From Roseiarcus sp036488815 (GTDB lineage Bacteria > Pseudomonadota > Alphaproteobacteria > Rhizobiales > Beijerinckiaceae), in assembly GCA_036488815.1 (NCBI GenBank), contig DASXGX010000044.1, positions 1-64,000 on the forward strand: a stretch of DNA of 64,000 bases. Reading direction: 5' to 3'. The notes beneath the pieces were generated by a model, which was given only the letters and a program-made list of their open reading frames with translations, was not told the origin of the DNA and did no database searches. Numbering within the stretch: the stretch's first letter is position 1; every line of letters begins with the position of its first letter. Both the position numbers and the translations under genes were made by a program. This document shows, in pieces, positions 61,880 through 64,000 of this stretch.

Positions 61880-61983
61880 CCCGTCTTTCCTCGACGCCGA
61901 GCGCCTCGTCTGTTTTGGCGGTTAGAGGGCCAAGCGGCAGGCGCCATCGCCCTCTCGTTAGGCCATTTGCAGATGGGTTGACG

Positions 61984-62100
61984 CACACCGTCTTGGCCGG
62001 GCTTGTCCCGGCCATCCACGCGGCGCCGTCGCGAAGACTCTCTGACGTTAGAATCGTCGGCCTAGCGTGGGCGCCCGGCACAAGGCGGGGCATGACGAAA
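61984..62100. repeat. Intergenic palindromic repeat of the GGCCGGGACAAGCCCGGCC type
   Basis: It has a perfect hairpin core TGGCCGGG-CTTGT-CCCGGCCA (61994-62014), followed by ATCCACG and, further right, a diverged partner half GGCGCCCGGCACAAGGCGG ending in GCATGACG. These ends are those of a repeat family found between genes in many Rhizobiales. It lies between the Ser-rich gene and the end of mazG. Confidence 0.7.
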
Positions 62101-62149
62101 AGAGCTGCTCGGCGCATCGACCAGAATGCAGGGACAGCCACAGGGCGGC

Positions 62150-63022
62150 TCAGGGCGCGGCGCGCTCGAGGCGCTTGGCCTCGTTCCACAATGCCTCCAT
62201 ATCGTCGAGGCTCGCGGCTTCCGGCGCTCGTCCCTGTTCGGCCAAGCGCCTTTCGATATGCCCGAAGCGGCGCTGAAACTTGGCGTTGGCGCCGCGTAAC
62301 GCGCTCTCCGGATCGATTTCGAGATGCCGGGCCAGATTGGCGACGGCGAACAACAGATCGCCGACTTCGCTCGCAGCCTTGTCCCGGTCGTCCGCGTCAA
62401 GTTCAGCTTCGATCTCGTCGATCTCCTCGCGCAATTTGGCGAGAACGGCGCGCGGATTGTTCCAATCGAACCCGACCTTGCCAGCCTTTTCCTGAAGCTT
62501 GAGCGCGCGAGTGAGCGCGGGCAGGGCGGTCGGCACGCCGGCAAGGGCGCCGGCGGGGTCGTCGACCGCGGTCCCAAGCGCCGCACGCTCCGTGGCGCGC
62601 AGGCGCCTCTCCTCGGCCTTGATCTCGCCCCAGAGCGCCTTCACCTGCTCCGGCGAGAGGGTGTTCGCGGCGCCGAACACATGCGGATGGCGGCGGATCA
62701 GTTTGGCGGTGATCGCCTCGACGACGCCGCCGAAATCGAAGCGGCCGGTTTCCTCCGCCATGCGAGCATGGAACACGACCTGAAGCAAAAGGTCCCCGAG
62801 TTCGTCGCGCAGATCGGCGAAATCGCCGCGCTCGACTGCGTCGGCGACCTCATAGGCTTCTTCGATCGTGTAGGGGACGATGGTCTCGAACGACTGTTCG
62901 AGGTCCCAGGGGCAGCCGCTTCCAGGCGTACGAAGCGCGGCCATGATGTCGAGAAGGCGCTGAATGTCGCGCGAAGCTTGCATCGGCTGGTTCCCGGCCG
63001 GGAGGGGCGCCCGCTCACTCAT
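62150..63022 (-). CDS. mazG: Nucleoside triphosphate pyrophosphohydrolase MazG
   Basis: This 290-residue protein has two tandem MazG domains. The N-terminal one has CPWDLEQSFETIVPYTIEEA YEVADAVERGD and DLRDELGDLLLQVVFHARMA. The C-terminal one has KVGFDWNNPRAVLAKLREEI DEIEAELD and ASEVGDLLFAVANLARHLEI. Both carry the metal-binding Glu/Asp sets. It hydrolyses NTPs to NMP and pyrophosphate, limiting misincorporation. It is 61 bases upstream, in map order, of the cold-shock gene on the same strand. Confidence 0.95.
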   Translation of the reverse strand: MSERAPLPAGNQPMQASRDIQRLLDIMAALRTPGSGCPWDLEQSFETIVPYTIEEAYEVADAVERGDFADLRDELGDLLLQVVFHARMAEETGRFDFGGVVEAITAKLIRRHPHVFGAANTLSPEQVKALWGEIKAEERRLRATERAALGTAVDDPAGALAGVPTALPALTRALKLQEKAGKVGFDWNNPRAVLAKLREEIDEIEAELDADDRDKAASEVGDLLFAVANLARHLEIDPESALRGANAKFQRRFGHIERRLAEQGRAPEAASLDDMEALWNEAKRLERAAP

Positions 63023-63082
63023 GGACGAGCAAAAGCCGGCCGCGTCGAAGACGACGGGCCGGCGTGTCTCAGCGAGGAGACC

Positions 63083-63754
63083 TCAGAGCGAGATCGAAAT
63101 GGCTTCGCGGCCCTTCGGCGTGTCCACCACGCGCATGTTCACATGCTGGCCTTCGGCCAGATGAGAAATGCCCGCCGGGCCGAGCACCGAAATGTGGACG
63201 AACACGTCCTTGCCGCCGTCGTCGCTCGCCACGAAGCCGAAGCCCTTGGCGTCGTCGAACCATTTGACCTTGCCGCCCACCGGCACTGCGGTCGACGGAT
63301 CGGGCGCGGCGCGACGAGGAGGACGCGGCGCATCGCCAAACGAGCGCTGCGGCCGCTGCTCGACGATTCCCGTCGCATCCACTTCGACGACCCGCGTCAC
63401 CTGCGCGCCCTTGGCGCCGGCGCCGACGAGGACCTTCAGCTTGGCGCCCGTGGGGACATTCTCGTGTCCCGAGGCGTGCAGGGCGTTCGCATGCAGGAAC
63501 GCGTCGCCCTGGCCGTTGGCCAATTCGACGAACCCGTAGCCCTTGTCCGCTTTGAACCACTTGACGACCGCGTCCACCGTGGGTCCCGCAACCACGGGGG
63601 AAGGACCGCCGACGCTCATCGACGGGCCGCCGAAGCCGCCGTCGGGGGCGCCCCCGAAACCCCGCGAGGAACGGGGCTTCGGCTCGTAAGGCATCGGCCC
63701 GTCGTCGTCGAATCCGCGCTTGCGAGGCGCCCGAAAATCCTTACCCTTGCTCAT
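63083..63754 (-). CDS. Double cold-shock-domain RNA-binding protein
   Basis: This 223-residue protein has two cold-shock domains. The first (about residues 65-130) reads VKWFKADKGYGFVELANGQG with DAFLHANAL. The second (about 155-223) reads KVKWFDDAKGFGFVASDDGG with DVFVHISVL. Both keep RNP1 and RNP2 aromatic residues. A basic, glycine-rich N-terminus (MSKGKDFRAPRKRGFDDDGP) precedes them. Double-CSD proteins of this type are typical of alphaproteobacteria and act as RNA chaperones. It lies upstream of mazG in transcription order. Confidence 0.92.
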   Translation of the reverse strand: MSKGKDFRAPRKRGFDDDGPMPYEPKPRSSRGFGGAPDGGFGGPSMSVGGPSPVVAGPTVDAVVKWFKADKGYGFVELANGQGDAFLHANALHASGHENVPTGAKLKVLVGAGAKGAQVTRVVEVDATGIVEQRPQRSFGDAPRPPRRAAPDPSTAVPVGGKVKWFDDAKGFGFVASDDGGKDVFVHISVLGPAGISHLAEGQHVNMRVVDTPKGREAISISL

Positions 63755-64000
63755 GTGAAACCAGCTCTCCGCCCAATAGACCCTTGATTCCGTTTCTGCC
63801 TAGCCAGAAACGGCCCCGCATCGCCGACCGTCGGCGAGGTTCCGTGACGCATCCGCGTCGAAATTTTGTGGAGATCGAGGAAGGGCGTCGGCCCATGCGC
63901 TCGTGACAGCCTGCTCAAAGGCTGCATCCCTCTCCGAAGCGCCGCAATCGGCCCGCAGCGTCTGTGGCGCCAGCAGGCGGAGAACCCTCCCTCCGACGTG
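63755..64000. other. Upstream region of the cold-shock gene, to window end
   Basis: These 246 bases hold the leader of the double cold-shock-domain gene. The tail (about 63860-64000) is GC-rich with no convincing ORF inside the window and no recognised RNA. A gene entering from the right cannot be excluded. Confidence 0.4.

Overview
The window reads as chromosomal DNA of a GC-rich alphaproteobacterium, most likely a member of the Hyphomicrobiales (Rhizobiales). The evidence is the gene complement: clpS-clpA behind a phasin gene, a CtaA-type haem A synthase, bluB, DUF1489, DUF2842, DUF2161 and DUF3253 proteins, and an ATP-grasp / alpha-E / transglutaminase operon. Two kinds of palindromic intergenic repeat typical of that order are also present. 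Genus cannot be fixed; a methylotroph-type Methylocystaceae/Beijerinckiaceae host is only a guess. Coding density is high and genes lie in short operons on both strands. No rRNA, tRNA, CRISPR array, prophage or complete insertion sequence was found.

Layout. 0-10 kb: exopolysaccharide region (partial glycosyltransferase, Wza-like export lipoprotein, Wzz/GumC-like copolymerase with a degenerate kinase domain, SDR enzyme, PAS-GGDEF diguanylate cyclase, CelD-type acyltransferase, polysaccharide deacetylase, second glycosyltransferase). 10-17 kb: a small lipoprotein, a glycine-rich secreted protein, bluB with a DUF2842 gene, ctaA overlapping a CLC channel gene, a VapBC-type pair and metY. 17-22 kb: aat, then the ATP-grasp / alpha-E / transglutaminase-like operon and a bestrophin-like membrane protein. 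22-27 kb: a four-gene operon of ribose-type ABC transporter genes plus mtnK, probably for methylthioribose uptake and phosphorylation. 27-30 kb: 3-mercaptopyruvate sulfurtransferase, AlaX editing protein and cysteine synthase.

30-41 kb: YdcF-like, DUF3253, GST, a KirBac-type potassium channel, and the two subunits of a methylcrotonyl-CoA-type carboxylase. The subunits are separated by an aldo/keto reductase and by a 1066-residue gene (34498-37698) of visibly lower GC. That protein has a restriction-endonuclease-like N-terminus and long helical regions, and it is the best candidate for an acquired, undescribed defence gene. 41-43.1 kb: a small operon whose products resemble a minimal ExbB/ExbD-type (MotA/TolQ) stator plus an extra membrane protein, the second candidate for an uncharacterised system. 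43.6-49 kb: a GGDEF-EAL protein with a damaged EAL site, a Sel1-type protein, DUF1489, a VWA protein and a DnaJ-domain membrane protein. 49-55 kb: a SPOR-domain D,D-carboxypeptidase, a phasin with a recognisable promoter and PhaR-like palindrome, and clpS-clpA. 55-64 kb: DUF1614, HIT and DUF482 proteins, a secreted protein, a HerA-like ATPase, a carboxymuconolactone-decarboxylase-like protein, a DUF2161 gene that appears to start at CTG, a SnoaL-like protein, mazG and a double cold-shock-domain protein.

Functions come from motifs and remembered family resemblance, without database searches. Start codons were chosen from ribosome-binding sites and family N-termini where these were visible.
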